Shown: positions 36,441 to 47,814 of the stretch, piece after piece | Layout of the letters: every line of letters starts with the position of its first letter | Position numbering within the stretch: position 1 is the first letter of the stretch | Source: Alisma plantago-aquatica | Lineage: Eukaryota > Streptophyta > Magnoliopsida > Alismatales > Alismataceae | Length of the DNA: 64,000 nt | Direction of reading: 5' to 3' | Assembly (NCBI GenBank): GCA_963693085.1 | Contig: OY856412.1 | Coordinates: 1,122,771,244-1,122,835,243 of the forward strand | Made by a program: the position numbers and the translations under genes | Notes under the pieces: generated by a model | Told to the model about the DNA's origin: nothing | The model's input: only the letters and a program-made list of their open reading frames with translations | Database searches by the model: none

Positions 36441-38907
36441 TTTCTTTAGTGGTCTAACTCTTACTAACAGACTGTCCATCAATGTAGATTTTGATATCAA
36501 GGAGGAAACGACAAACAAGATAAGGTCAGAAATAACTCAAGAATTGTAGCCAGCACCAAATTCAATAGTTATAAACATAAGATAGAAAAGTATTCAAATA
36601 ATCAAATCTCATTACTTCCATTAATTTAGGGGACTCAGACTTAAAGAAGTATAGGATAATGGAAATTTGATCGTGGGCATTACAACTGAGTCGATGTTTT
36701 AATTGTAATCAGTACACCTCTAAGACACATGGATTTTAATGAGGCCAAGAATCACTAAGATTTATGCATAACAACTTCCAACGAAGTACAAATTATGATT
36801 TTATAATCTTTGGAATGGTTTTGAGACAAGGAACCTCCCTGATATTAGACCTGGTATGCCAACCTGATTCCCATGTTCTAATTAGAAGCTAATTTTAATG
36901 AAGTGTAATTATTCATGGTTATGTTATATACATGAAATTAGGTTTGATTAGGCTTATCTATTTTTAGTATACATTGTGATATGTCATTACCCACACTAAT
37001 TTTCTTCTATGTTTTTATATTAGTGTATATAAATAGGTTACGAAACAATGTCATTTTATTGCTATATATTTCCCTTTAATATAAGTGAGAAATCTAATAT
37101 ATTATCAGAAGCACAAAGGCCAAGAATGATTAAGCATATCATCTTCATCACAGTTAATTTCTATACCAAAATACATGGGTTGATCCACTTATATTGTAGA
37201 AACTATACTTCAAATGAAATTTCTAAAACGTAGGGTCTTACTGAGCATCACCGACTTCTAAAGGGGGGGGGTAGTATGAAGATGATACAACTAAGAAATA
37301 GTAAAGAAAAATACACCATTTCCCTTCACCATGAGTTGGTTACATGTGAGCACAATTATATTATGTTCATTCGATTCCCCTTGTCAAAGGGGGGGCGATT
37401 TCTCCTCTTGTCATATTCTGTTCATTCTGATTCTGTACTTTTGGATGATATGCTTCTATTCTTATGCTTGGTCAAGGTTCAGTACTTTTCTCCCACCTCT
37501 TGTCAGGCTCTGCTGGTTGAAGCTTCTGTTGGTTTTGATTGGAAGGTCTTGTATGTTGTTTTCTTTTGAATCCTATTTTCTGATGTGGTTTTGAGTGATG
37601 TTCTACTTTTTTCTTCTGTTGGTTATCATTGGCTGATGGATATGTGATTTGTCCTTGGGTTGGTTTGTCTTTTCCCTATTTGTTGTCATCCAAGGATGGG
37701 ATTCTATGCTGGCTCTTGCCTATGGAAGTGCTTGAAATGGCTTTGTATGGTTCTCCTTTTTTTAAGGCTCTTTTGGGATTCTTTGAAATTATATTCCGAT
37801 CCTTTGAAACAGGAGTTTCGGCCGACCAAAAAAGGAATATAGCGATGATTGAGTACCATGTTATGAAGAACATACACCTTGGTGTTCATCTTCATATCAG
37901 GGATTGTATCTTTGGTATTTGGTTTTATAGATTCCTACTTTCTGGATGTATATGTTCTAAAGGTTTCTAGTAGGTGAGCTTGTAGAAGTTGAGGTTGTAG
38001 GTTTGGAAACCATGTTGGTGGTTTTGAGGTTTACGAATTCTCCTTTGATACTGGCAGATGGGACCCAGGATCCTGTTCATTTTCTGATTCAGTTCAAAAT
38101 GATTAGAATGTGCCTGGGTCCTTATTATAAGTATGTTCTTTTATCCTTTTAAAAAGTATTTCAAACATAGTGGCATGTACTCATAAAACTAAAGTGGTAG
38201 GAATCTATCCCATTTACATATAGGTCAAAGAATAATAACCTCACATAACTCATTTAGAAAATTTACAATTTTTAGATGAATCCTTCTTGTAACACATTTA
38301 GAAAATTTACAACTTTTAGATGGATCCTTCTTGTCATAAAATTTGTGGTACTATCAAAATAATAAGATGATAAGATATCTTTTAGTAGTGTTTTGATAAA
38401 CACAAAGTTATAAGACTATAGTAAAATTTTGGAAAGACGCCAGTAACCTCTTTAAATAGGTCTCACACCTTCTATAGTAGTGCATCGATACTCCAAATTA
38501 AATAGGTCTCACACCTATACAAAATAAGACAGACACCATTAACCTCTTTGATAATGTAAAATATGAATGTTGATTCAACAAATAGATAATAAGTGTCACC
38601 TCATTGTATGAAATACCAAGATACATCAAATTATATAAAATACTAGTTACTTCATTGGAAATCTCAAAGAAGTATTAGTGAGCATTGGACCAATTGCAAA
38701 GATATAGCCTCTATATAGGACATGATCTCCTCTATTAGATTTATTTTTCAAGCTATCATGTCTACCACAATAAAGTTGGTTATGACAATCAATAAAAGGT
38801 TAACTGATGTTATACAACTTTTTCTAAAAATATATAACATCGTTATATGTACTTACACTTTGTTAATACTAATATTATGCAGTCTCTGTCCACCCACAAC
38901 AATCACT
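36441..38907. other. CACTA 5' interior, no gene recognised
   Basis: Only short frames. The longest (37629-37970, plus) overlaps frames on the other strand and matches nothing I know. Two poly-G runs occur at about 37264-37271 and 37390-37397. The stretch 38160-38560 has short direct repeats (CATTTAGAAAATTTACAA twice near 38260-38320; AAATAGGTCTCACACCT twice near 38455-38515). Confidence 0.45.
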
Positions 38908-39505
38908 ATGAACTGGGCATCTATGCCAATGTTAACTTTCCCTATTGAAGAACAATTGGACATCATCCTAGATGATCGTTCCTTAAACCTACTAGCCATA
39001 CCCAAACACTGGTATTTTCTAAAAGGAAGACACTACAGGTCTGGTGATGTGACCCTAAATTTTGGAAATTATTCACATGTTATCGAGGTTGAGTATGATT
39101 TGGCGGGAAATCTTGTATCAAAATCTGGTTGGCGTGATTGGATTAGAAAGATGCTAGTGGGCCATAGCGATAGGCTTTTTCTCCATCCAGTTGGCCATGA
39201 TACCATCAAAGTTTGGATAACCAACATCAACTGTGAGACCTCCAATCATCTATGGTGGTATGAGCGTACGATGGAGGATATCAGCTCGAACAAATATGAT
39301 TATGAGGCCCCTGTTAGTTCAGATTTGTCTAAATACGGTGAGGAGCACCGCGACATAGCACAATCATCAAAAAGGCCACGGTAGGTCCAATTAACAAATA
39401 TAATTGTCAAGACTAAAAATTTGTGTTTACACTTTTTGTCTAAAAGCAATCAATCCTCATAGTTGCTTTCTTTTTTGAACTTCAGGAGAAGATCGCCACA
39501 ATGAT
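38908..39505 (+). CDS. B3-like DNA-binding domain protein in the CACTA element
   Basis: The frame is open 38722-39384; I prefer the Met at 38908 because the upstream part is hydrophobic, unlike the rest, and an acceptor-like TATTATGCAG lies at about 38873-38882. The body resembles a plant B3 domain: RSLNLLAIPKHWY at the start, VTLNFGN, a GW pair in SKSGWRDWI, SDRLFLHPVGHDTIKVWI at the end. These are the usual B3 landmarks (IP, GW, hydrophobic last strand). At the end CCACG|GTAGGT looks like a donor; splicing to ...TTCAG at about 39484 would give a basic tail KRPRRRSPQ, NLS-like. No internal stop, unlike the neighbouring transposase genes. It lies 0.4 kb upstream of TNP2 on the same strand. 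It could be an element-encoded regulator or a captured B3 gene. Confidence 0.5.
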
Positions 39506-39865
39506 AAGTCCTCGAAGTTACTGATGTGGGACCATGTTGGTGTAGTATTTAGTTGTCTATCTATCTAGACTTGTCTGTATTAATAGTTATTTTAATTATG
39601 GGCATGTTTAGGGGTACACCAACCCCTTTGTTTAGTTACTATTTAGGATACACCCCTGTGTGTGGATGTAAAAAGAGATTAATGAATGGAACTAACAATT
39701 GCTACATGAATGCTTATAACTGAAGTGTGTGTTCCCATGAATGTTCCAAATGAACAAATCCATCCTATCTAAGGACACATTCAAAACCAAACAACAAAAA
39801 TAAATATGCATATCCTATTATGTTACAAATTACTGATAACATTCATTATAAATGTTCTTTATAGA

Positions 39866-42800
39866 ATGGATAAGTCTTGGATAGCAGAGGATGACCGAAC
39901 CAGTAGCAAATACTAATGTGGAGTATCAAAATTTTTGGATTTTGCTTTTGAACATTCATCGATTGGATACAAAATTGTATGCCCATGTAGAAAGTGTGCT
40001 AATGTATACCAGGTCACCATAAAGACTGCATTGAGCCATCTACTGTGGCATGCCTTCTTACCAATCTATATTTCTTGGGATTTTCATGGTGAAGATGTCG
40101 ATGTTCAAATGGATGCTCCTACAGATCAGGGAGATTTCCTTAGTGCTAAAAATTTACAAGATATGTTGCATGATACTTTTCCGAGTTTCAGTGAAGATGG
40201 AAATACAGAAGGAGTGGAGCCATCTAGTGATCAACATTTCAATACTGAAAATTTTATATCTTTTTAAAGGACTCTGAGATAGAATTATATCTAGGGTGTA
40301 AGAAATATAGCAAACTTGCTTGCATCCTAGAATTATATCATCTGATTTGTCTTAATGGCTTGAGTAAGAAAGCATCATTTATGTTTCTTACGTTCTTTAA
40401 GAAGATGCTACCAGAAGGAGAACAATTACCTAATTCATTTTATGAGCTAAAAAAGACGATTACGGGGTTGGGATTAGATTATGTGAAGATTCATGTGGTC
40501 CAAATGGTTGCATGTTGTTTTGTAAGGATTCTGATGATAAAGACGTTAGTGATACATGTGGAGCATCAAGATGGAAACCGATCACAATCCCAGATGATGA
40601 TGATGAGCTTGCAAAAAAAACCAAGAGAATACCTATCAAAGTGCTCAAACACTTTCCACTTATACCTCACCTAATGCGGTTATTCATGTCATCAAAAACC
40701 TCATCCTTAATGAGGTGGCATGCAAAAGAATATGAAAAAGATGACAAGTTAAGACACCCAATTGATTCACCTGGATGGAAAACATTTGATGTGATGCATC
40801 CAGAATTTGCTATAGACGCTAGAAACATTCGATTGAGACTTGCAACTGACGGATTTAATCCTTTTGGGACAATGAGTACTTCTTACAGTACATGGCCTGT
40901 TGTGATTATTCCATATAATTTACCTCCTTGGTTGTGCATGAAGCAACCATATTTTATATTATCCCTACTCATTCCTGGACTAGCTTCACCCGAAAATATA
41001 GATGTGTACTTGCGTCCATTGATTGATGAGTTGAAAGAACTATGGGATACTGGTGTACATAGATATAACGTTGGAACCAAGGAATTCTTTCACATGCGTG
41101 CTTCTTTATTATGGACAATTAGTGATTTTCCAGGATATGCACATCTATCTGGTTGGAGTACTAAAGGCTACAAAGAATGTCCCTATTATAGTAAAGATAC
41201 TGTCTCACATTGGTTGCCACATAGCCGTAAAGTTTGCTATAGAGGACATCGTAGGTTTTTGCCAACTAGACACAGATTCTGAAAAGAAGCAAAGGCATTT
41301 GACGGTGACCAAGAATTTAGGTGTCCACCTAAACCTCCTTCTGGAGCTCAAATCTTGTCACAATTGGAGGACAGAAGAACTGTAATTGGTAAGAAAAGGC
41401 CAAGAGGTAAGGATTCAACACACAATTGGGAAAGGAAAAGCATATTTTATGAGCTACCATATTGGAAAACTAACATTGTAAAGCACAATCTCGATGTAAA
41501 GCACATTGAGAAGAATATATGTGAGAGTATTGTTGGAACATTGCTAGGTTTGAAGGATAAAAGTAAGGACAACTTGAATGCAAGGAAGTATTTGGAGGAT
41601 ATGGGAATCAGATTTCCGCTTCATCCAAAAACTATTGGTAAATATACCGTCCTACCTCCAGCTTGCTATACAATGAAAAAAGATGAAAAAATATTATCTT
41701 ACAACCTCCTAAAATTTGTCAAAGTTCCAGACGGGTATGCGTCTAATATATCTAGATGTGCACGGCCAAAGGATCAGAAGATGCTACCAATGAAAAGTCA
41801 CGGTTATCATGTGCTGATGCAACAACTTTTGCCATTAGCTGTCACTGTGTCCTTGCCCAGTAAGAATGGTAAGTCATGTATTATTAATCTTTGTCCCTAT
41901 TTTCAAAGGTTGTGCACTAAAGTCATAGATCCAAATGATTTTTCTGCATTGGAAAATGCAATAGCTATTACACTTTGTGAGATGGAGAAGATATTCCCTC
42001 CATGTTTTTTTGACATAATGGTGCATCTATCAGTCCATCTCTCTTACGAAGCTAAGATAGCCGTCCATGTTCAGTATCGTTGGATGTATCCAATTGAAAG
42101 GTAACATTTCACACGTCGTGATGACTTTACCTATTGGAATGTAATTTGTCATAATATTTTCCTCAACTTTGTTTTCAGGTATCTGATGACCCTAAAAGGA
42201 TATGTTCGTAATAAAAGATATCCAGAAGGATCAATAGAAGAAGGATATAGATATGAATAGTGTCTAACTTTTTGTTCAAGATACTTGGATGGAGTTGAAA
42301 CAAAATTAAATCGGCCAAATAGAAACGATATTGACGAAGCAAATTTGGAAAATGAGCCAACACCAGACAGTAATGATTGGCCTATTTTCTCGACAGTAGG
42401 TCGTGGTATTGGTAAAATGGTAACATGTGTCTTGGAGGAACATACATTGAAACAAGCCCATAAGTATGTACTATTCAATTGTGAAGCAATTGAACCCTAC
42501 ATTAAGTAAGTTAGTGTCAACTGTCCTCTATTAATAAAATGCTATAGCATATTCCAATAACATATTGCACATATTTTGTATTCAGGATGCACTATGATAT
42601 CATTAGGCAAAAACATCCTTAGAAGTCCTTAAAGGAGGTTCAGAGAATACATAGTAACTCATTTGATGGATGGTTTAAGGAACATGTAAGTTCAGTTGTG
42701 GTAATTAAATTAGTTATGCTTCATGAATAAAGTCTAACAAACTTTTCTTTTGTTAGATTGAGACACTCCTAAGAACAAATATGGTAGATGATAAAGTCAA

Positions 42801-43482
42801 GTTTCTTTCTCAAGGTCCACATCAACTGGCCATTAAGTACAAGGGCTATGTTGTCAATGGTCACAAATTTCATACCAAGGCAAAAGATGCAAATCGAACA
42901 ACACAAAATAGTGGAGTCTTTCTGGTACCTAAGACTGATTGTTATTCTAAAACCACTAACCGCAATCCAATTACTAGAGATGTAACCTACTACGGTGTTT
43001 TGAAGGATGTTATTGTGGTCAATTATTATGAACACTTTAAGGTGACATTATTTAAGTGTGATTGGGTGGACATCTACTCAACGAGGGGAATCAAGCATGA
43101 CGAACATGGGTTGACTCTTGTTAATTTGAGACGCCTTCAAACTATAGGAGAACCGTTTGTAGTGCCATCTCAAGTTGGACAAGTATTTTATGTAGAAGAT
43201 GTCACTGCAAAAGGGTGGCATTTTGTTGTAAAGATTGCCCCACAAGATATGTTCAACATGGAAGAACAATCTTGTATTGAGAATGTCGAAGCTTATGTGC
43301 AAGGTGAAACTGGAGATGGGCCATCAATGACATCAGAGGATGAAGATACTGATTGTGACATAGTTAGATTGGATATGGAAGGAATTACTATTACTAGTTC
43401 AACAACTGCAAAAGACAAATCTTGAATTCAGCAGGATGATGAAAGTGTATCTCAAAGTGATGATGATGACTGTTTTGAATGA
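39866..43482 (+). pseudogene. TNP2-like CACTA transposase (broken)
   Basis: Starts MDKSWIAEDD at 39866 with the transposase-associated domain (FLDFAFEHSS, CPCRKCAN), interrupted by a TAA after about 15 codons. The frame shifts near 40262 and again near 40500, where the TNP2 core begins: CGASRWKPI, FPLIPHLMRLFMS, DSPGWKTFDVMHP, RLATDGFNPFG, YNLPPWLCMK. A TGA at 41280-41282, then EDRRTVIGKKRPRG, WKTNIVKHNLDVKHIEKNI, a DUF4218 region (CEMEKIFPPCFFDIMVHL). An intron at about 42105-42179 is followed by GYVRNKRYPEGSI, a TAG near 42258, two more introns, then DUF4216 (VIVVNYYEHFKVTLFKCDWV) to about 43260. At least four stops and two frameshifts: this copy is inactive. In En/Spm this protein cuts the element ends. 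Confidence 0.9.
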
Positions 43483-43786
43483 GAAGATTACAAAATAGCA
43501 GCCAATGTTTCTTTTTGTTTGTCATTAATATTTGACTTAAATAAGCCTTTTTTGGCTCAATGTATCTCTTTAATTTTTTGTCTCACATTGTGCTCTAGCT
43601 AGGTGTATCAATTTTGCATGTCTAACGTTATTCATATTCATATTTATCCTTGTCTCTACTGTTGTTTATAATTTTATTTGACTAAATATATGTGTTTCAT
43701 TTTTAAATATTATTAATAAAATTATTATTATGTTGTTCAATATTTTTCTAAATGTGACCATTTTTATGTGACTTGATATACTCAGG

Positions 43787-46311
43787 ATGAGAGAACAGTA
43801 CAGTGACAACTTCCATAACATGACAACCATAAGTAATGATAAGAATAACAACAATGACTCCTGTACGGCGACTCATTTGCCTAGCATTACTCGACATGGT
43901 TGTTGGCAATCTTTGAACATGTCATCCCAAATCGCTCCAAAAAAATTTTAACTTCCCTTCCAACTGAAATTCGTAATGATAGAGCAAACAAATTCAATAA
44001 ACTGCTGCTAGCTCTGCAAAAAATGCCCAATCAGCCACGTCTCCCCAAGACTACAATATGGTTGGTGGTTTGAAATCCTCTCAAACATGCACAACTGAAA
44101 AGGAGATGGGAACAAGGTTCCAAAATTAGCAAAACAAAGAAAGTGGCGATAAAGTTACAAGATCAAGAGTTTCACATCTACCCTATGTGCCTAATGTCAA
44201 TGTTTCCGTGTCTATTCATTCAAGAATTGTAGAGAATAGAGTTGCCAGTAACCAAAATAGCAATGTATTTCCTGATAACATGGACGAAAATGACATCTCT
44301 GATCACCATGTTAAGTCATTGAATGTTACAACAACACCTTCTAATGGGCTAGGTAAACATTTCATTCTTATCATTGTATTTATAGTACTACATTTAATCA
44401 TATATAATTATGCATATAAATATTTTATCCTTTATGAATGAATGCTTAGGTCAAAAATATTGAGCACGTGGCTGAACACAATGTTTGAAAGTTTGGAAAA
44501 GAAAGCTCGACGATCCAATTCCCATTGAGAAAAATCAATTTGGACAACTAGTAGGTGAAAACCAATGTCAGTTATCAAGTTTTCAGACAACCATTGTAAG
44601 AGATCCCAATCTTTGTCCACTAAACTATGAGGACTGGAGACAATTTCCAGCAAATAAAAAAGATTATATATGGAATTTTTTGAAGGTATATTGTTAAATT
44701 TTATTTTTAAATGGTTAAATGAAGCATCGAATTGATATCCTTTATGTCGGTAGAGTAAATTCACAATGGATTCAGATCTGAAGGAGTGGATAATGAAGAG
44801 ACTAGGAAAGATATGGAAGGACCACAAGTGCGAGTTAAGGAGACTATACTTCATAGAAGATAGTCCATACGAACAACAGCTTGAACAAGTTGTTCCCCGC
44901 ATGGACAAGTCGCATTGGAAATTTCTTGTTGATTATTAGAGGAGTAATAAAGGAAAGGTAATATTATTTTTTCTATTTGTTGATACTTACAGTACCGCAC
45001 AGATAATTACTATGCATAATAGTACAATGTTTTCCACAGAGGAAGTCTATAACTAACAAGACAAGAAGAAAATTTCAAAAGGTTAGCCACACAACAAGAA
45101 CCAAGTCATTTGCATGTCTGAAATATGATGTAAGTTTGTAATTTTTGTGATCCATTTAGATAATTTGATGGCATCCATTAATTTGATGTTTACAATAACC
45201 TTGTTTGAATGATAAAGATGGAGAAGGAAATAGGTGGAGAAGTGGATCCCATAATGTTTTTTGAGAAAACTCATCGTAAAAAAGATGGTAGCATAGTTGA
45301 TGTTGAATCCGCCAAAATTTTGGTACAACACATAATATCCTATAGTATTATGTTACATATACTAATTTCATAGAGGTATATATTTAGTATAAATTGCATC
45401 TCGTATGATTTGTTGTATGTAGGAAAAATGTTCTGAGGCAGGAGAAGAGCTACGAAGAAAACAACCTGATGTTACTTCAGATGAAATTTATAGGCATGTT
45501 ATGGGAGAAGAGAGACCAGGATATGTTCATGGTTATCGACTTGGAACATCACCTTCTGATATCCGGGGCAAGAACCGTAAATCCCGAGAAGCTGAAGAAG
45601 CACAAAGGAAGCATTTCCAGGATAAGCTTGAAAAACAATGGTTGGAATTTGATGCAAAACTTCAAGAACAAAATGATGAATTCAACCAAAAATTAGAGGA
45701 GTTACATGCCTTAACCAGAGCAGGAAACAGTCAAGCATAGCATGTTGGCACTGGCCAAGTATGAATACATTTTATACAAGATGTGTGGTATCAATTATTT
45801 TCCATGTTGACTTTTATGGACTTATGAAAAAAATAAAATAATTGTGCAGACAAACTTATCAATGCAAACTCCACTCCATATAAGACATTCATCATTTAAG
45901 AAGGGACAAGTATGTTTGTATTACTGTGAATTGCACTTCATTTTACGTTTATATAAATTTGTTATGTAAACTGTATTTTTTTTGTAGGATGTGTATCTGC
46001 TGAGTTTTACAGATCCAGATGCTAGAATTGCATTCGGTCGAGTCTCTGAGGTTGACCCCATGAAAAGGGTGGGAGGTGTAATTTTAGGCTCAGCATTTGT
46101 TGCTATTTTTGTAGAGGTTTCTTTTTTGGGAAACGATCCTCTAGTTAGACCTTATGATCAGTATCAATATGTTGATGATGTTGTTGGCAACGTCATAGCA
46201 TGGCCAAAAACACATATGTTGCCAAGGTGAGCATAAAGTATTGCTTATACTGTTACATAATTGAAAACAAAAGTAGTATCTCAAGTCATTTCCATTTGTT
46301 GCAGGACATGA
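43787..46311 (+). pseudogene. TNPA-like CACTA protein (Transposase_24 and DUF8039)
   Basis: A multi-exon gene on the same strand as TNP2. Exon pieces seen: 43787-43950 (MREQYSDN start, low complexity), 44470-44688 (NQFGQLVGEN, LNYEDWRQFPANKKDYIW), 44757-44957 (DLKEWIMKRLGKIWKDHK), 45043-45130, 45219-45320 (GGEVDPIMFFEKTHRKKDG), 45423-45740 (YRHVMGEERPGYVHGYRLG plus a charged coiled-coil-like tail EEAQRKHFQDKLEKQWLEF), and 45989-46226 (ARIAFGRVSEVDPMKRVGG to VGNVIAWPKTHM, DUF8039-like). A final GACATGA exon gives the stop at 46309-46311. A TAG replaces Trp in LVDYW at about 44937, so it is broken. TNPA-type proteins bind the subterminal repeats. Confidence 0.8.
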
Positions 46312-47068
46312 AGTTTAAATTTAATTACATTCTTGGATACTATCTAAAGAGAGGAGAGCTATAGTTGTTTTTATTTAATCCAATTTGTTATTTGTACATG
46401 CCGATCCAATGTAATGGTGTTTCATGTCCATTGTCGTAGACAATGTTGCCAAATAACAATCCTATTTTGTTTTGTCCTACTTTTAATTTTGTTATGGAGA
46501 ATCTTAGTATTATGGATGATACACACATTAATATTGGTTTGTGGTTTTTAGCTACGAGTAGTGTTTTAGCTTCTTGTTTGTGGGTACGGGTGGGTACAGA
46601 TGAAAAATTTAGTTGAAAATGAGTTACAGTTATTTGATCCATTTCTTTCCATTTTGTAATTACTCAGCTAGTAAATGGATTATTATGGTTTGGATTTTCA
46701 AAATTTACAACTAATGTGGATGGTTGATGTGGACTGAATAATTCTTTTTTAATGTAAAAACTACTGCAATAAAAGGGTAATTGTCCCTTTTGTAAGGCAG
46801 CCACACATCGTATACCATGATTTTCTGTTTCCCAACCTATGCAGGTTTGATTCTATTTGATAATATCTTGGAATGGAATTGCTTATATAAGCAGGAATGC
46901 ATATTGCGGGTGCTTCATATTTTTGGGCTTCATATCCAACTTGCATCATGTCAGATCATGAGGTGTGTTAATTCTATGAGTGATGTTCTGTTTTCTCACT
47001 GCGTTATTTTTTAATGTTTTGTTTTTGGTACTAAGTATATTATAGCCTGGTGGTTTTGCATTTTGTAG
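46312..47068. other. Spacer between TNPA-like gene and AGO4 pieces
   Basis: No gene recognised. The end (about 46960-47068) is T-rich with a TTTTGTAG acceptor directly before the first AGO4 exon piece, so it is likely captured intron. Confidence 0.5.
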
Positions 47069-47335
47069 AGGCACACTAAGTCATTGTCAACATTTTCGAG
47101 GTCTGCTCTAGTTGAGAAGTCTAGGAAGAAGACTCAAGAAAGAATGGGTGTTGTTAGTAATGTGGTTTCCTCCTTGTTCCCTTAATTTTTAAAACAGCAT
47201 TTGTATATTTCCCTTTTTTCCTTTACCCCTCCATCTAAAATAATACCGTTTCTGTAACATGTGGTTGTGATGCAGGCCCTAAAAGACAATAACTATGGTA
47301 ATGATCCTCTGCTAACTGTAGCTCTATACTTGGAT
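47069..47335 (+). pseudogene. Captured AGO4-clade exon pair (linker after PAZ)
   Basis: After the acceptor TTTTGTAG the frame reads RHTKSLSTFSRSALVEKSR and KKTQERMGVVSN, which fits the conserved AGO4-clade segment after PAZ (LVEKSR.KPQERM). An intron of 114 bp (47162-47275, GT..GATGCAG) separates it from ALKDNNYGNDPLL, matching the AGO4-clade AL...NY..EP.L segment. The next residues (TVALYLDI) drift from the family. The retained intron shows DNA-level capture, not a processed copy. It is on the same strand as the transposase genes. Confidence 0.85.
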
Positions 47336-47371
47336 ATTAAAGTCCAATCTCGAGAGCTGACAACCTCTTTA

Positions 47372-47470
47372 TTGATGGCTTGTCCGACTGCCCCAGGCTC
47401 CCATGGGATACATCCATTCCTAGTATAATAGTTGGCACTTGGGAGATCTTTGGCATGGATGGAGGATGCT
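47372..47470 (-). pseudogene. AGO4-clade Piwi exon piece (antisense copy, left arm)
   Basis: On the minus strand the frame reads HPPSMPKISQVPTIILGMD and then VSHGSLGQSDKPSI, the AGO4/AGO6-clade start of Piwi. GMDVSHGSPGQSD is characteristic of this clade. The first catalytic Asp of the DEDH slicer site is in GMDVSH. It is the partner of 47707-47814. Confidence 0.88.
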
Positions 47471-47555
47471 CATGGCTGTGGTGAACTTCTCTGCGCAATG
47501 TGACACCCGTAGGCATATTCATGATCTCAATCACTGTGGAAACATGAAGGGTGTT
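47463..47555 (+). pseudogene. AGO4-clade Mid-domain exon piece (sense copy, left arm)
   Basis: The frame gives MLMAVVNFSAQCDTRRHI, then HDLNHCGNMKGV, followed by a donor GTAAGT at 47556. It fits the AGO4-clade Mid segment (WAVVNFSARCD...L.RDLIKCG..KGI). The antisense copy lies at about 47620-47700 in the right arm and reads as a minus-strand frame (AVVNFSAHCDNHMLIQDLIR). The left edge runs directly into the antisense Piwi piece. Confidence 0.85.
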
Positions 47556-47706
47556 GTAAGTAAAATCTTTTAATGTATTCCATTTAAATTAGTTAAACAA
47601 AATACATAAAAATATTTTACTGACAACACACTTCATGTTTCCACAACGAATGAGATCCTGAATAAGCATGTGGTTGTCACAGTGTGCAGAGAAGTTCACC
47701 ACAGCT

Positions 47707-47814
47707 GAGCATCCTCCATCCATACCAAAGATCTCCCAAGAGCCAACTATTATACTAGGAATGGATGTGTCCCATGGGAGCCCTAGGCAGTCGGACAAGC
47801 CATCAATAGTTGCT
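47707..47814 (+). pseudogene. AGO4-clade Piwi exon piece (sense copy, right arm)
   Basis: The frame reads EHPPSIPKISQE, PTIILGMDVSHGSPRQSD, KPSIVA, then a donor GTAAGT at 47815. A further intron with acceptor TATGTCTTAG ends at 47949, where the expected Val begins but the sequence then leaves the AGO family. One change from the clade consensus is R for G in SPGQSD. The piece covers only the first part of Piwi. Confidence 0.9.

Larger units (their letters stand above)
47370..47808. repeat. Long inverted repeat (hairpin) made of AGO4-clade Mid and Piwi exon pieces
   Basis: Left arm 47370-47579 and right arm 47601-47808 are reverse complements at about nine of ten positions by my hand alignment, with one 2-base gap at CTCATGG/CTCAG. 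The loop is about 21 nt (47580-47600), and even the AT-rich intron start (GTAAGTAAAATC) and ATGTATT/AATACAT next to the loop are paired. Each arm holds a Mid piece and a Piwi piece of the Argonaute in opposite orientation. A transcript from either strand would fold into a nearly continuous ~210-bp duplex. Confidence 0.93.

Noticed and set aside
47337..47534. Minus-strand AGO-like ORF as a small functional protein
   Set aside because: It is only one arm of the inverted repeat, about 35 Argonaute codons flanked by unrelated sequence, with no complete domain.
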